The position numbers and the translations under genes are program-made. Shown here one piece after another: positions 42,546-52,159 of a stretch of DNA of 64,000 nucleotides. Source of the DNA: Paraburkholderia sartisoli (GTDB lineage: Bacteria; Pseudomonadota; Gammaproteobacteria; Burkholderiales; Burkholderiaceae); the NCBI RefSeq assembly GCF_900107685.1, contig NZ_FNRQ01000002.1:434001-498000 (forward strand), given 5' to 3'. Under the pieces are notes generated by a model. The model was not told where the DNA came from and did no database searches. It worked only from the letters and a program-made list of their open reading frames with translations. Numbering within the stretch: position 1 is the first letter of the stretch; the number at the start of each line of letters is the position of its first letter.

Positions 42546-42558
42546 GTTGTCGAAGCAC
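42094..42558 (-). pseudogene. ltrA: Group II intron reverse transcriptase/maturase, C-terminal fragment
   Basis: The frame from the first methionine codes for 154 residues, of which RKFLGFTFSDRVQ, RIAPKALARFKDRIRELTQRTRGV, YLTGWRGCFGFCETPGVLRRLDEWIRRRIRCFFWKQWKRG and LAAQTAGSPHSAWRLS form the maturase (domain X) end of the LtrA family. The first six or so residues before RKFLGF are not conserved. The reverse transcriptase palm (YADD) and fingers are absent, and there is no H-N-H endonuclease after domain X. It is a broken remnant. Confidence 0.9.
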
Positions 42559-42717
42559 GATAACGGACGATATTCAGCAGGGCGACTTGGCGACGATGCG
42601 GTAAAAGCGATGCATCTCGTGCGACAGCCGCCCCGAGTCCTAGCCTAAGGGGATGTACCACCCCGATGGGGTTCTAACGCTATACTTCGCAAATTCTTAA
42701 AAAAACATTGACCTTCG

Positions 42718-43878
42718 ATGCGGGCCACAATTCTTAAAATCCCAGTTGATCATTCCAGATCTCCACACATAGATTCGCTACGATTCATTCTTGCAATGTG
42801 GGTAGTGATTACCCATATGGTCCCGTGGGTGCTCACGATTCAAAAGCAGGCCGCGATACCGATCGCTCTCACTTCCGTCATGAACTGGCTAACTAGCCTC
42901 TTCCAGGCCAACGGAGAAACTCACCCTGCCGTCGTTGGGTTCATCATCTTGAGCGGCTACTGCATTCATCGTAGCGGGCTGCGTTCATATCGGGACGATA
43001 TTGTCTCCTATGCGGTCCGACGATTCTTCCGCATCTACCCCGTATTTTTCATCGCCACAATTTTTGGCGTCGCAGCGTTCCTTGTGGGATTTGCGATTAA
43101 CTCGGCTGCCGTGCCTTCGGTGTCGGGAACGTTTTCTATCTCGGCAGTGCATGTCGTCGAGAAGCTGGTCGCGCTGGAGGCAATTAATCCAAATGGCTAC
43201 TTTTCATCGATCCAAGGTAATGGGCCGCTTCAGACTGTCGCAGTCGAAATGTGGCTTTACGCCGCATACCCCGCAGCGCTGCTCCTGATTGATAGATGGT
43301 CCGAGCGCGCCTGGTGGTTGCTGATGTTCATCTGCTGGTCCGCCAGTATCGCAATTAACACGTACGTCCCAGAGTGGCGCCCGTGGTCGTACAACAGCAG
43401 CCTCATCGCCTTTCTGCCATTTTGGTGGCTTGGCGCGAAGTTCGCAGACAAACGGTTTGCCGCGAAGCTGAAGCGTTTCATCGTTGCGCCGGCGCTCGTT
43501 TGGTTACTCATCAGCTTCGACCATGCATGGGGCGGCCAAGTCGCTCAACTGCTAGCAGCTATCAGGCAGGTGGCATTCGCGATGTGTTTTGCATGTCTTG
43601 TTTCCTCGCTCGATGCACTCCGAAATACGCCGGATAACGCAGTCAGTGAGCTTGGAGCCGCCGGGTACAGCATCTATGCCTTTCACGCGCCTATCGTCTA
43701 CACGGCAGTGCTTCTTGGCGCCCCGTGGTGGCTTATTGTCGCGATAGTAATCGTCGCTGGGCTCGTCTCATTCCGTTTTCTCGAAACGCCAATGATCCGA
43801 CGAGGCAAGCTCGTGGCTGCGAAATTTCGAACATCCTCCGAGCCTGCCATGCAGTCCGCAATCACGCCCAAACGATAG
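42718..43878 (+). CDS. Acyltransferase 3 family membrane protein (OafA-type O-acyltransferase)
   Basis: 386 residues. The N-terminus (HIDSLRFILAMWVVITHMVPW) gives the conserved RxxA...H of the family and SGYCIHRSG follows; about ten membrane spans. These proteins add acetyl groups to surface sugars at the inner membrane, often to O-antigen. Its base and codon usage is AT-richer than the flanking housekeeping genes (for example ATT, AAT and ACT codons), and it lies between a dead group II intron and a dead IS, so acquisition by transfer is likely. A link to the O-antigen cluster at 1-32.5 kb is conjecture. A TATACT at 42681-42686 could be its -10. Confidence 0.88.
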   Translation: MRATILKIPVDHSRSPHIDSLRFILAMWVVITHMVPWVLTIQKQAAIPIALTSVMNWLTSLFQANGETHPAVVGFIILSGYCIHRSGLRSYRDDIVSYAVRRFFRIYPVFFIATIFGVAAFLVGFAINSAAVPSVSGTFSISAVHVVEKLVALEAINPNGYFSSIQGNGPLQTVAVEMWLYAAYPAALLLIDRWSERAWWLLMFICWSASIAINTYVPEWRPWSYNSSLIAFLPFWWLGAKFADKRFAAKLKRFIVAPALVWLLISFDHAWGGQVAQLLAAIRQVAFAMCFACLVSSLDALRNTPDNAVSELGAAGYSIYAFHAPIVYTAVLLGAPWWLIVAIVIVAGLVSFRFLETPMIRRGKLVAAKFRTSSEPAMQSAITPKR

Positions 43879-43924
43879 CGCGCACATCTGCCACCGAAAT
43901 GGCGGCCGCTAGGGGACTTTCACC

Positions 43925-43946
43925 CCGAGCTGTTGAGCATGCTCGG
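43925..43946 (+). terminator. Weak hairpin after the acyltransferase gene
   Basis: CCGAGC at 43925-43930 and GCTCGG at 43941-43946 form a 6-bp stem with a 10-base loop, which itself contains GAGCATGCTC partly. No T-run follows directly. The split terminator just beyond may have served this gene as well. Confidence 0.35.
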
Positions 43947-44002
43947 CACACATAAAAAAACCCGCATTTTGAACTGACCCCGCAAAGTTGGACAGTTTTG
44001 GA

Positions 44003-44292
44003 CTAGGGCCGTGAGGGCTGAGTTCTGTACATGACAGGACTCAGCCCTTTTAGCTTCAGCTTGATGCGTTTGTGGTTGTAGTAATGAATGTAGCGTTTGA
44101 TACCAGCCTGCAGCGCTTCGATACTCTCGAAACGATTCCGGTAAAAGAACTCTGATTTCAGGGTGCCAAAGAAGCTTTCCATGGCGGCGTTGTCATGGCA
44201 ATTGCCCTTGCGCGACATGCTTTGCGTCAGGGCGCGCTGCGAGAGTAGCGCCTGGTAAGCGTCCATCTGGTAGTGCCAGCCCTGGACGCCCT
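44003..44292 (-). pseudogene. IS3-family transposase orfB, C-terminal fragment
   Basis: From about GWHYQMDAYQALL the frame has MSRKGNCHDNAAMESFFGTLKSEFF, the conserved third catalytic acidic residue region of the IS3 integrase fold (the E of MESFFG), then YIHYYNHKRIKLKLKGLSPVMYRTQ as in the family's end. The first two-thirds, with the first two catalytic Asp residues, are lost. Similarity begins at about 44292, right after the IS110 fragment's end. First methionine is at 44266. Confidence 0.9.
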
Positions 44293-44300
44293 TCTAAAGG

Positions 44301-44828
44301 TCAAGGGGTAATTTGAGTCTGTGTGATCTGGTGGTTGCGTTGCTGGATTACGTAGTAGACCTCCCGCGCGATATAGCGCTTGAGGCAGCGGATCGCTTCA
44401 AGTTTCGAATGCCTCTCGCTGACGCGTTTGGCGACGTAGGCCTTTGTGCGAGCGTCGGTTCTCAAGCGACCGATGGCAATGATGTGCAAGGCGCTGTTGG
44501 CTGCGCGATCTCCACCACGATTTAGTCGATGTCGCGTCACCTTACCGGAAGACGCCGGGACGGGGTTCACGCCACAAAGGGCGGCGAAGCTGGCTTCTGA
44601 CTTAAGCCGGTCGCTGTTATCGCCAGCGGTCAGTAACAGTTGCGAAGCCGACTCGTAACCAATCGAATTTCGCGAGACAAGATCAGGAGCAAGTTCGTCC
44701 AGGAGCGTCGCGATCATGACGTCGAGGTCGGCAATCTCGTCGTGCAACTCCAGATACCGACGTCCCAGTGACTTCAGTGCAATTCGGCAAGCAGAGGTCA
44801 GGTTCCGATAGTCGGACAGATCCGGATA
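44301..44828 (-). pseudogene. IS110-family transposase, C-terminal fragment
   Basis: About 175 codons, fused in frame behind the IS3 orfA start. LKSLGRRYLELHDEIADLD, LLLTAGDNSDRLKSEASFAALCGVNPVPASSGKVTRHRLNRGGDRAANSALH and CLKRYIAREVYYVIQ are the Transposase_20 (C-terminal) signatures of IS110. The N-terminal DEDD domain is missing. IS110 elements normally have no terminal inverted repeats and use a bridge RNA; none is discernible in this fragment. Confidence 0.9.
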
Positions 44829-44909
44829 CGCCACCTCTCTGCTGTTACCTCCGCCTGACAGATAGTCTTTGACAACCGACCGCTTGAACTGCGCGCTGTA
44901 CTTGCTCAT
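44829..44909 (-). pseudogene. IS3-family orfA, N-terminal fragment
   Basis: 27 codons, MSKYSAQFKRSVVKDYLSGG onward, which is the start of the helix-turn-helix orfA of IS3-group elements. It then runs in frame into the IS110 fragment. A ribosome site is not obvious. The frame is also open upstream across the IS end, which is coincidental. Confidence 0.75.
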
Positions 44910-45023
44910 GAAAAAACACCCCAAATCGTTGGACGGGTGTCCAACTTTTGGGGTGCAGTTCATTTCTGCGGGTTTTCTTTTGGGCCGCGCGTCTTTCGAC
45001 GTGCTTCCCACACGTGTTCCAGA

Positions 45024-45042
45024 CCGGGCCGCGAAGGCCCGG
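45024..45042 (-). terminator. GC-rich hairpin after groEL
   Basis: CCGGGCC (45024-45030) and GGCCCGG (45036-45042) form a perfect 7-bp stem with a 5-base loop, 9 bases past the groEL stop on the minus strand. No T-run, so it likely slows or protects the transcript end, with the true terminator being the split structure beyond. Confidence 0.5.
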
Positions 45043-45051
45043 GAACCGGAA

Positions 45052-46731
<1,680 letters not shown>

Positions 46732-46746
46732 TCAGCGATTTTTCGC

Positions 46747-47037
46747 TTACTTCTGCACCACGGCCATGATGTCTTCTTCACGCATCACCAGCAGTTCGTT
46801 GCCGTCGACCTTGACGGTCTGGCCAGCGTACTTGCCGAACAGGACGCGATCGCCCACTTTCACGTCGAGCGCGATCTGTGCGCCCTTGTCGTCACGCTTG
46901 CCCGGGCCGACTGCGAGGATTTCGCCTTGATCCGGCTTTTCCGCTGCGGCTTCGGGGATCACGATGCCCGACGCAGTCTTGGTTTCCTGGTCAAGACGCT
47001 TGACGATCACGCGATCATGCAAAGGACGAAGGTTCAT
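46747..47037 (-). CDS. groS: Co-chaperonin GroES
   Basis: 96 residues from the ATG at 47037 ([18 protein letters not shown]), with AGAGGAG about 5 bases upstream; the longer frame to 47097 is upstream [20 protein letters not shown] and [18 protein letters not shown] are the family's blocks. It caps the GroEL cavity. It is the first gene of the groES-groEL operon. Confidence 0.98.
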   Translation of the reverse strand: MNLRPLHDRVIVKRLDQETKTASGIVIPEAAAEKPDQGEILAVGPGKRDDKGAQIALDVKVGDRVLFGKYAGQTVKVDGNELLVMREEDIMAVVQK

Positions 47038-47109
47038 ACATACTCCTCTCTGGATTGAGACTGAAGAACGCTGAGAAAACCCGGCTGGCAGGGCCAACCG
47101 GAAATGTTG

Positions 47110-47136
47110 TTAGCACTCTCGTGCAGCGAGTGCTAA
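47110..47136 (-). promoter_or_regulatory. CIRCE operator (HrcA-binding site)
   Basis: TTAGCACTC at 47110-47118, nine spacer bases, then GAGTGCTAA at 47128-47136: a perfect match to the CIRCE consensus, palindromic in either direction. HrcA binds it to repress chaperonin synthesis until heat or unfolded proteins demand it. It touches the -10 hexamer, so repression by blocking initiation is expected. Confidence 0.95.
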
Positions 47137-47164
47137 TTATATGGACGGGCGGTGACAAATTCAA
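47136..47164 (-). promoter_or_regulatory. Sigma-70 promoter of groES-groEL
   Basis: On the minus strand TTGAAT (47164-47159) is the -35, 17 bases separate it from TATAAT (47141-47136), a perfect -10. The CIRCE site begins at the last base of the -10, and the start of transcription (about 47129) falls within it. Confidence 0.8.
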
Positions 47165-47912
47165 GAAGACATACGGGGGTGTTTCTGCCGGGAGTTGCCT
47201 GACGTTGAACTTTGTTCGCTTGAGCCCGAACCTCGCGACGTAGCGAAATCCGGATGAACCGGAATAATTCCCTTTCGAAACAGCGATCTACCTGTAGTCG
47301 CTCGCATCTATCAACCCCGACCTCGATCATTCACGCCTGGCTACCTGACGGCCGGATTCCCCCGAATTTCCTCCGTGAACACGTCCCAGGGAAATCCCTT
47401 ACCTCGCAGATAAGCGGGGATATTTCGCTCCAGTTGAGACGCGAGGGCTGCAAGGTCGGGGAAAGATCAACGCCGACTCTCGATCGGGATAACCGACACG
47501 CAGCCCGGCTTCGCTTCAGCAACGTCCATGGGAAGGTTACCGATGCAGCGAATTCCCACCCGGTCGCCATGAACGGGCAAGTCGGGAATCATGGCCGTCA
47601 CATGAGGCATGGAGTCGGTTCAAATCGATTTGGCATCCATATTAATTTACGCCCGTGACTCCGGCTCCGATAGACCTTCGACAAGTTCAATGCGTTTCAG
47701 GCTCCGGTATCCCACATCCGGGCGAATCCCAAAGCCTTCCCGCAGTTTCCATAAGATCGCCGGGCGGTATAACATCTGTGGGCGCAACCGCAAACCTGCT
47801 TCAGTCTTTCAGACCAGAGATTCGTGCCCGCCTCAGGCTCGTGATCGCGAAGCGGAAAAGCATGCGTTCCGCCGCTGCCGGAATCCATAACGGTTTATCA
47901 AAATCCAGTCCC
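47165..47912. other. 748-base stretch without a supportable gene
   Basis: Lies between the groES promoter and the peroxidase gene. Two short frames (47331-47570 minus and 47254-47658 plus) overlap in opposite senses with no recognised motif, and no ribosome site. It probably contains the promoter for the peroxidase-encapsulin pair near its right end (TTCAAA at 47620 and an AT-rich run at 47639-47647 are candidates), but no convincing hexamer pair is visible. Confidence 0.4.
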
Positions 47913-48968
47913 ATGCCTAAAGACACGCCAGAATCGCAAGCCGTTTGCAGTACCGTTGTCACGCGTAGCGCGATCTTCATCGTCGCGACCCTTGCGGGCG
48001 GCGACGACGCAGCCAGCACGGTGCGCGCGTGGTGCGCGGATATCGCCGCCCTCGTGCGCTCGGTCGGCAAGCGCGTCCCTTCAGGCAACCTGTCGTGCGT
48101 GTGCGGCTTCGGCTCCGGTGCGTGGGACACGCTGTTCGGCACCCCGCGTCCCGCGGGGTTGCACCCGTTCCGCGAATTCGGCGAAGGCGAACGCCATGCC
48201 GTGGCTACCCCCGGAGATATCCTGCTGCACATCCGCGCGGACCAGATGGATCTCTGCTTCGAACTCGCCACGCAGCTGACAGGGCGGCTACGCGACGCGG
48301 TCTCGGTGGTGGATGAAGTGCATGGCTTTCGCTATTTCGATCTGCGCAGCATGGTGGGCTTCGTCGACGGCACCGAGAATCCGTCAGACCGCGAGGCCGC
48401 CGGTTTCACCCTCATCGGTGACGAGGACGCGGCGTTCGCGGGCGGCAGCTATGTCCTCGTGCAGAAGTACCTTCATGACATGACCGGCTGGAACGCGCTT
48501 TCCGTCGAGACGCAGGAGCGCATTATCGGTCGCACGAAGCTGTCCGACATCGAGCTCGACGCAGCGGTCAAGCCGTCGTCGTCGCACAGCGCGCTGACGA
48601 CGCTCGAAGAGAACGGCGAGGAAGTGAAAATTCTGCGCGACAACATGCCCTTCGGCCGCCCCGGCGCGGGCGAGTTCGGCACCTACTTCATCGGTTATGC
48701 GCGTTCGCCCGCGCCGATTGAACAGATGCTGGAGAACATGTTCGTCGGACGGCCGCCGGGCAACTACGACCGGCTGCTCGACTACAGCCGCGCGGTCACG
48801 GGCGGCCTCTTCTTCGTGCCTTCGGCGACCTTGCTCGAGGCGCTCGCCGACCGCGATCCGCAAGCCGCCGTTGCCGGCCAGCAGCCCGATACATCTTCGT
48901 CCACCGGGCCGCATCACGACGGCTCGCTGAATATTGGCTCTCTCAAAGGAACCGCACAACATGAATAA
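47913..48968 (+). CDS. DyP-type heme peroxidase with encapsulin-loading peptide
   Basis: 351 residues from the ATG at 47913 (MPKDTPESQAVCS); the frame is open further upstream to 47655 but those residues are not conserved. VGFVDGTENPSDREA has the GXXDG motif of dye-decolorising peroxidases, SSSHSALTT carries the proximal heme His, and PFGRPGAGEFGTYFIGYARSP the distal-side region. After a flexible Ser/Gly/His-rich linker the protein ends with DGSLNIGSLKG and six more residues, which is the targeting peptide that packs a DyP into an encapsulin shell. The encapsulin gene follows with an 8-base overlap. The pair should act in oxidative stress. Confidence 0.95.
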   Translation: MPKDTPESQAVCSTVVTRSAIFIVATLAGGDDAASTVRAWCADIAALVRSVGKRVPSGNLSCVCGFGSGAWDTLFGTPRPAGLHPFREFGEGERHAVATPGDILLHIRADQMDLCFELATQLTGRLRDAVSVVDEVHGFRYFDLRSMVGFVDGTENPSDREAAGFTLIGDEDAAFAGGSYVLVQKYLHDMTGWNALSVETQERIIGRTKLSDIELDAAVKPSSSHSALTTLEENGEEVKILRDNMPFGRPGAGEFGTYFIGYARSPAPIEQMLENMFVGRPPGNYDRLLDYSRAVTGGLFFVPSATLLEALADRDPQAAVAGQQPDTSSSTGPHHDGSLNIGSLKGTAQHE

Positions 48969-49764
48969 CCTGCATCGCGAACTTGCCCCCATCTCCAGTG
49001 CCGCGTGGTCGCAGATCGAGGAGGAAGTGGCGCGCACGTTCAAGCGCTCCGTCGCCGGCCGTCGCGTGGTCGACGTCAAGGGTCCGGGCGGCGCCGAACT
49101 GACCAGCGTCGGCACGGGGCATCAAACCGCGGTCGCCGCGCCGCAGCAAGGCGTCGTCGCGAAGCTGTCCGAGGTCAAGGCGCTCGTCCAGCTGACCGTG
49201 CCGTTCGAGTTGCGGCGCGATGCGATCGACAGTGTCGAGCGCGGCGCGAAAGATGCCGACTGGCAGCCGGCGAAAGATGCCGCGAAGGAACTCGCCTATG
49301 TCGAGGATCGCGCGATCTTCGACGGATATCAGGCCGCGGGTATCGGCGGGATTCGCGAAGGTTCGTCGAATCCGCCGCTCGCGCTGCCGGCCAGCGTCAG
49401 CGACTACCCGGGCACGATCAGCAACGCGCTCGAACAGCTGCGGCTCGCCGGCGTCGACGGTCCCTATTCCGTGCTGCTCGGCGCCGATGCGTACACGGCG
49501 CTCGGCAAGGCAAGCGATCAGGGCTATCCCGTCATCGAGCACATCAAGCGGATCGTGAACGGCGACATCATCTGGGCGCCCGCGCTCACAGGCGGCTGCG
49601 TGCTGTCGATGCGCGGCGGCGACTTCGAGCTGCATCTTGGCGAAGACCTGTCGATCGGCTACGCGAGCCATACCGACTCGGTCGTGCGCCTCTATCTGCG
49701 CGAGACGCTGACATTCCTGATGCTGACGAGCGAAGCATCGGTCCCGGTGACGCAGGCGGAATAG
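48961..49764 (+). CDS. Family 1 encapsulin shell protein
   Basis: 267 residues from the ATG at 48961 (MNNLHRELAPISSAAWSQIEEEVARTFKRSVAGRRVVDVKGP), which has AAAGGA about 10 bases upstream inside the peroxidase gene; an upstream in-frame ATG at 48934 is not family-like. The N-terminal helix that binds the cargo peptide, the VDVKGPGG turn and the C-terminal SIGYASHTDSVVRLYLRETLTFLMLTSEASV strand are typical of the HK97-fold linocin/encapsulin family. Sixty copies are expected to form a 24-nm shell around the peroxidase. The genes are translationally coupled. Confidence 0.95.
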   Translation: MNNLHRELAPISSAAWSQIEEEVARTFKRSVAGRRVVDVKGPGGAELTSVGTGHQTAVAAPQQGVVAKLSEVKALVQLTVPFELRRDAIDSVERGAKDADWQPAKDAAKELAYVEDRAIFDGYQAAGIGGIREGSSNPPLALPASVSDYPGTISNALEQLRLAGVDGPYSVLLGADAYTALGKASDQGYPVIEHIKRIVNGDIIWAPALTGGCVLSMRGGDFELHLGEDLSIGYASHTDSVVRLYLRETLTFLMLTSEASVPVTQAE

Positions 49765-49864
49765 GTGGCGTCTGTTCAAGTCCGCTCGCCGTCACCCTCA
49801 GTGGCACCCGGCGCCCCCTTTCCGCACCTCGCCCCGGCATCCTGCAGGTCGAGGTCGATCAAGG

Positions 49865-52159
49865 TCAGGCTGCCGCCGAGCGCACGACATGCACAGGAAC
49901 AGACTTGTACGAAGGCGTGCCGCTCTCCTTGTCGATGAAGTCGAGCGGCACCAGCACGTTGGCCTCCGGATAATAAGCCGCCACTGAACCCGGCGCGATG
50001 TCGTAGGCGATCGCCGTGATCCGCTTCAGGCGAAGCTGTCTGCCTTCTGAAATTGTTTCAATGTCGACCAGGTCACCATGTTCGAGTCCACGCACGGCAA
50101 GATCGTCCTCGTTCATGAACAGCACGTCACGCCGGCCGAACACACCCCGGTAACGATCGTCCATGGCATAGATGGTGGTGTTGTACTGGTCGTGGCTGCG
50201 GATCGTGATGAGACGCAGCACATTTTCGGCACCGAGCACGTCTGCGTCTTCCTTTACCCCACCGTACACCGAGAACATCGCTTTCCCCGACGGGGTGGGC
50301 CACACGCGCTCCGTCGGAGGAAGCGGCATGCGAAATCCTCCCGGCACTCTGATTCGTGCATTGAAGGCCTCGAATCCCGGCACGGTTTGTTCGATCAGAT
50401 CCCGAATCCTGTCATAGTCGGCCACCAGGTCCGACCATGCCACCTTGCTGTCCGGCAACGTTGCGCGGGCGATACCGGCAATGATCGCCGGCTCGGATAG
50501 CAGGTGTTCGGACGCGGGCGTCAGCTTGCCCGAAGAAGCGTGGACCATCGACATGGAATCCTCGACGGTAATCGACTGCCGCCCGGTCGCCTGCATATCG
50601 AGTTCCGTGCGTCCAATAACAGGCAGCACGTACGTTTCTTTTGCCACCAGCAGATGCGAACGATTGAGCTTGGTACCGAGATGAACGCTCAGATCGAGCC
50701 TGCTCATCGCGGCAAACGACTGCCCGGAATCGGGCAACGCAACCGCGAAGTTTCCGCCGAGGCAAATCAGGGCTCTCGCGGTGCCGGCGATCATCGCCTG
50801 CATTGCCTTGACCGCATCGTGCCCGTGCGCCGCGGGCGGCGTGAAGCCGAACACATCTTCCATCTGCTTGAGGAAGGTGGCGGACGGTTTTTCCGTGATG
50901 CCAACCGTGCGGTTCCCCTGCACGTTCGAATGCCCGCGCAAAGGACAGATGCCTGCGCCGGGCTTGCCGATGTTGCCGCGCAATAACAGCAGATCAGCAA
51001 TCAGACGGACATTGGCCGTCCCCTTGTTATGCTGGGTAACGCCCATGCCGTAAGTGACGATCGTCGCGTTCGATTTTGCGTAGGCAACGGCAACCTGATC
51101 GAGATCTTCGCGGGTGAGGCCGCTTGCCTTTTCGATATCGTCCCATGACGTCGCTTCCAGATCGGCGGCGAACGCCTCGAACCCCTGGGTGTGCGTTGCA
51201 ATGAACGCGTGATCGAGAACGGTATTACCCTGTTCGGCGTCCATCGTGAGGAGCGCCTTCATGACGCCCTTGAGGGCAGCCGCGTCTCCGCCGGCATCGA
51301 GCTGAAAATAGGTCGACGCGATCCGGGTCGATCCGAACGTCGCCATTTCGATGACGCTCTGCGGATCGGCGAAGCGCTCGAGCGCGCGCTCGCGCAGCGG
51401 GTTGAATACGATGATCGGGACGTTGCGCCGTGAGCATTCGTGGAGCGTTCCCATCATGCGCGGATGATTCGTCCCGGGATTGTGGCCGATCGAGAGGATG
51501 AGTTCGGTTGTGTCGAAGTCATCCAGCGATACCGTGCCCTTGCCGATCCCGATCGACTGGGGCAACCCGACGCTGGTCGGCTCGTGGCACATGTTCGAGC
51601 AATCGGGGAAATTGTTCGTCCCATACTCCCGCGCGAACAGCTGAAACAGGTAGGCGGCCTCGTTCGACGCCCGGCCTGACGTGTAGAACTCGGCCTCGTC
51701 GGGAGAGGACAACCCGCGCAGCACTTCACCGATGCGCGCGAATGCGTCGTCCCATTCGACTGCCCGGAATCTGTCCGTGGCGCGGTCGTAGACGAGCGGA
51801 TGCGTGAGCCGGCCGAGATCCTCCAGTTCGAAATCCGAACGTCGCAGCAGCGACGACACCGTATTGTTGTCGAAAAACGCCGGCGTCACCCGCTTCGTCG
51901 TCGCTTCCCATGTGACCGCCTTGGCGCCGTTTTCGCAGAACTGGAACGTGGACTTGTGCTCCTTGTCCGGCCACGCGCAACCCGGACAATCGAAGCCGTC
52001 GGGCTGATTGGTCCGCAGCAACGCAATCGGTGCCTCGATGCTTTCCATTTGTGTCCGGACCGCCTGAGCGGTCGCCCGAAGCGCCCCCCACCCTCCAGCG
52101 GGTGCGTCATACGGCCGGATTCCTGGAACTTCGCGTCGCGTGGTCATAGGAGACTCCAT
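49865..52159 (-). CDS. Molybdopterin oxidoreductase of the FdhF/YdeP-like formate dehydrogenase alpha family
   Basis: 764 residues from the first ATG (an ATG at 52147 with GGAG 6 bases upstream is an equally good start). The N-terminal FDCPGCAWPD holds a CxxC but not the full 4Fe-4S motif of canonical FdhF; NMCHEPTSVGLPQSIG has Cys where FdhF has selenocysteine; TSGRASNEAAY, LLLRGNIGKPGAGICPLRGHSNVQG and AYYPEANVLVPLD are the bis-MGD binding blocks. E. coli YdeP of this type contributes to acid resistance, without a proven formate reaction. It is alone, convergent with the encapsulin gene 100 bases away; no fdhD-type or gamma subunit is next to it. Confidence 0.9.
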   Translation of the reverse strand: MESPMTTRREVPGIRPYDAPAGGWGALRATAQAVRTQMESIEAPIALLRTNQPDGFDCPGCAWPDKEHKSTFQFCENGAKAVTWEATTKRVTPAFFDNNTVSSLLRRSDFELEDLGRLTHPLVYDRATDRFRAVEWDDAFARIGEVLRGLSSPDEAEFYTSGRASNEAAYLFQLFAREYGTNNFPDCSNMCHEPTSVGLPQSIGIGKGTVSLDDFDTTELILSIGHNPGTNHPRMMGTLHECSRRNVPIIVFNPLRERALERFADPQSVIEMATFGSTRIASTYFQLDAGGDAAALKGVMKALLTMDAEQGNTVLDHAFIATHTQGFEAFAADLEATSWDDIEKASGLTREDLDQVAVAYAKSNATIVTYGMGVTQHNKGTANVRLIADLLLLRGNIGKPGAGICPLRGHSNVQGNRTVGITEKPSATFLKQMEDVFGFTPPAAHGHDAVKAMQAMIAGTARALICLGGNFAVALPDSGQSFAAMSRLDLSVHLGTKLNRSHLLVAKETYVLPVIGRTELDMQATGRQSITVEDSMSMVHASSGKLTPASEHLLSEPAIIAGIARATLPDSKVAWSDLVADYDRIRDLIEQTVPGFEAFNARIRVPGGFRMPLPPTERVWPTPSGKAMFSVYGGVKEDADVLGAENVLRLITIRSHDQYNTTIYAMDDRYRGVFGRRDVLFMNEDDLAVRGLEHGDLVDIETISEGRQLRLKRITAIAYDIAPGSVAAYYPEANVLVPLDFIDKESGTPSYKSVPVHVVRSAAA

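Larger units (their letters stand above)
43970..44962 (-). mobile_element. Defective IS3-family element with an IS110 fragment replacing its middle
   Basis: 993 bp. The ends are inverted repeats beginning TGAACTG, with 21 of the first 25 positions matching (shared AAAGTTGGACA). A 3-bp repeat TTT flanks the element (43967-43969 and 44963-44965), in keeping with the 3-4 bp duplications of the IS3 family. It keeps the first ~27 codons of orfA and the last ~95 codons of orfB; the missing middle is occupied by a piece of an IS110-family transposase. It cannot encode a working transposase. Confidence 0.85.
43954..44976 (-). terminator. Rho-independent terminator of groEL, split by an IS3 element in its loop
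   Basis: Minus strand: AAAACCCGCA (44976-44967), G (44966), AAA (44965-44963), then the IS3 element, then AAA (43969-43967), TGCGGGTTTTTTT (43966-43954). Removing the IS and one copy of the AAA gives a perfect 10-bp stem with a GAAA tetraloop and a T-run. The two arms are now nearly 1 kb apart. Because the stem ends in A-runs and T-runs on both strands, it was probably bidirectional, ending both groEL and the convergent acyltransferase transcript. Confidence 0.85.

Noticed and set aside
47254..47658. Plus-strand open frame before the peroxidase
   Set aside because: Overlapped by an opposite-strand frame, no ribosome site and no motif; treated as non-coding.
48934..48960. Upstream ATG for the encapsulin
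   Set aside because: Adds nine residues not found in the family; the ATG at 48961 gives the conserved MNNLHRELAPI start.
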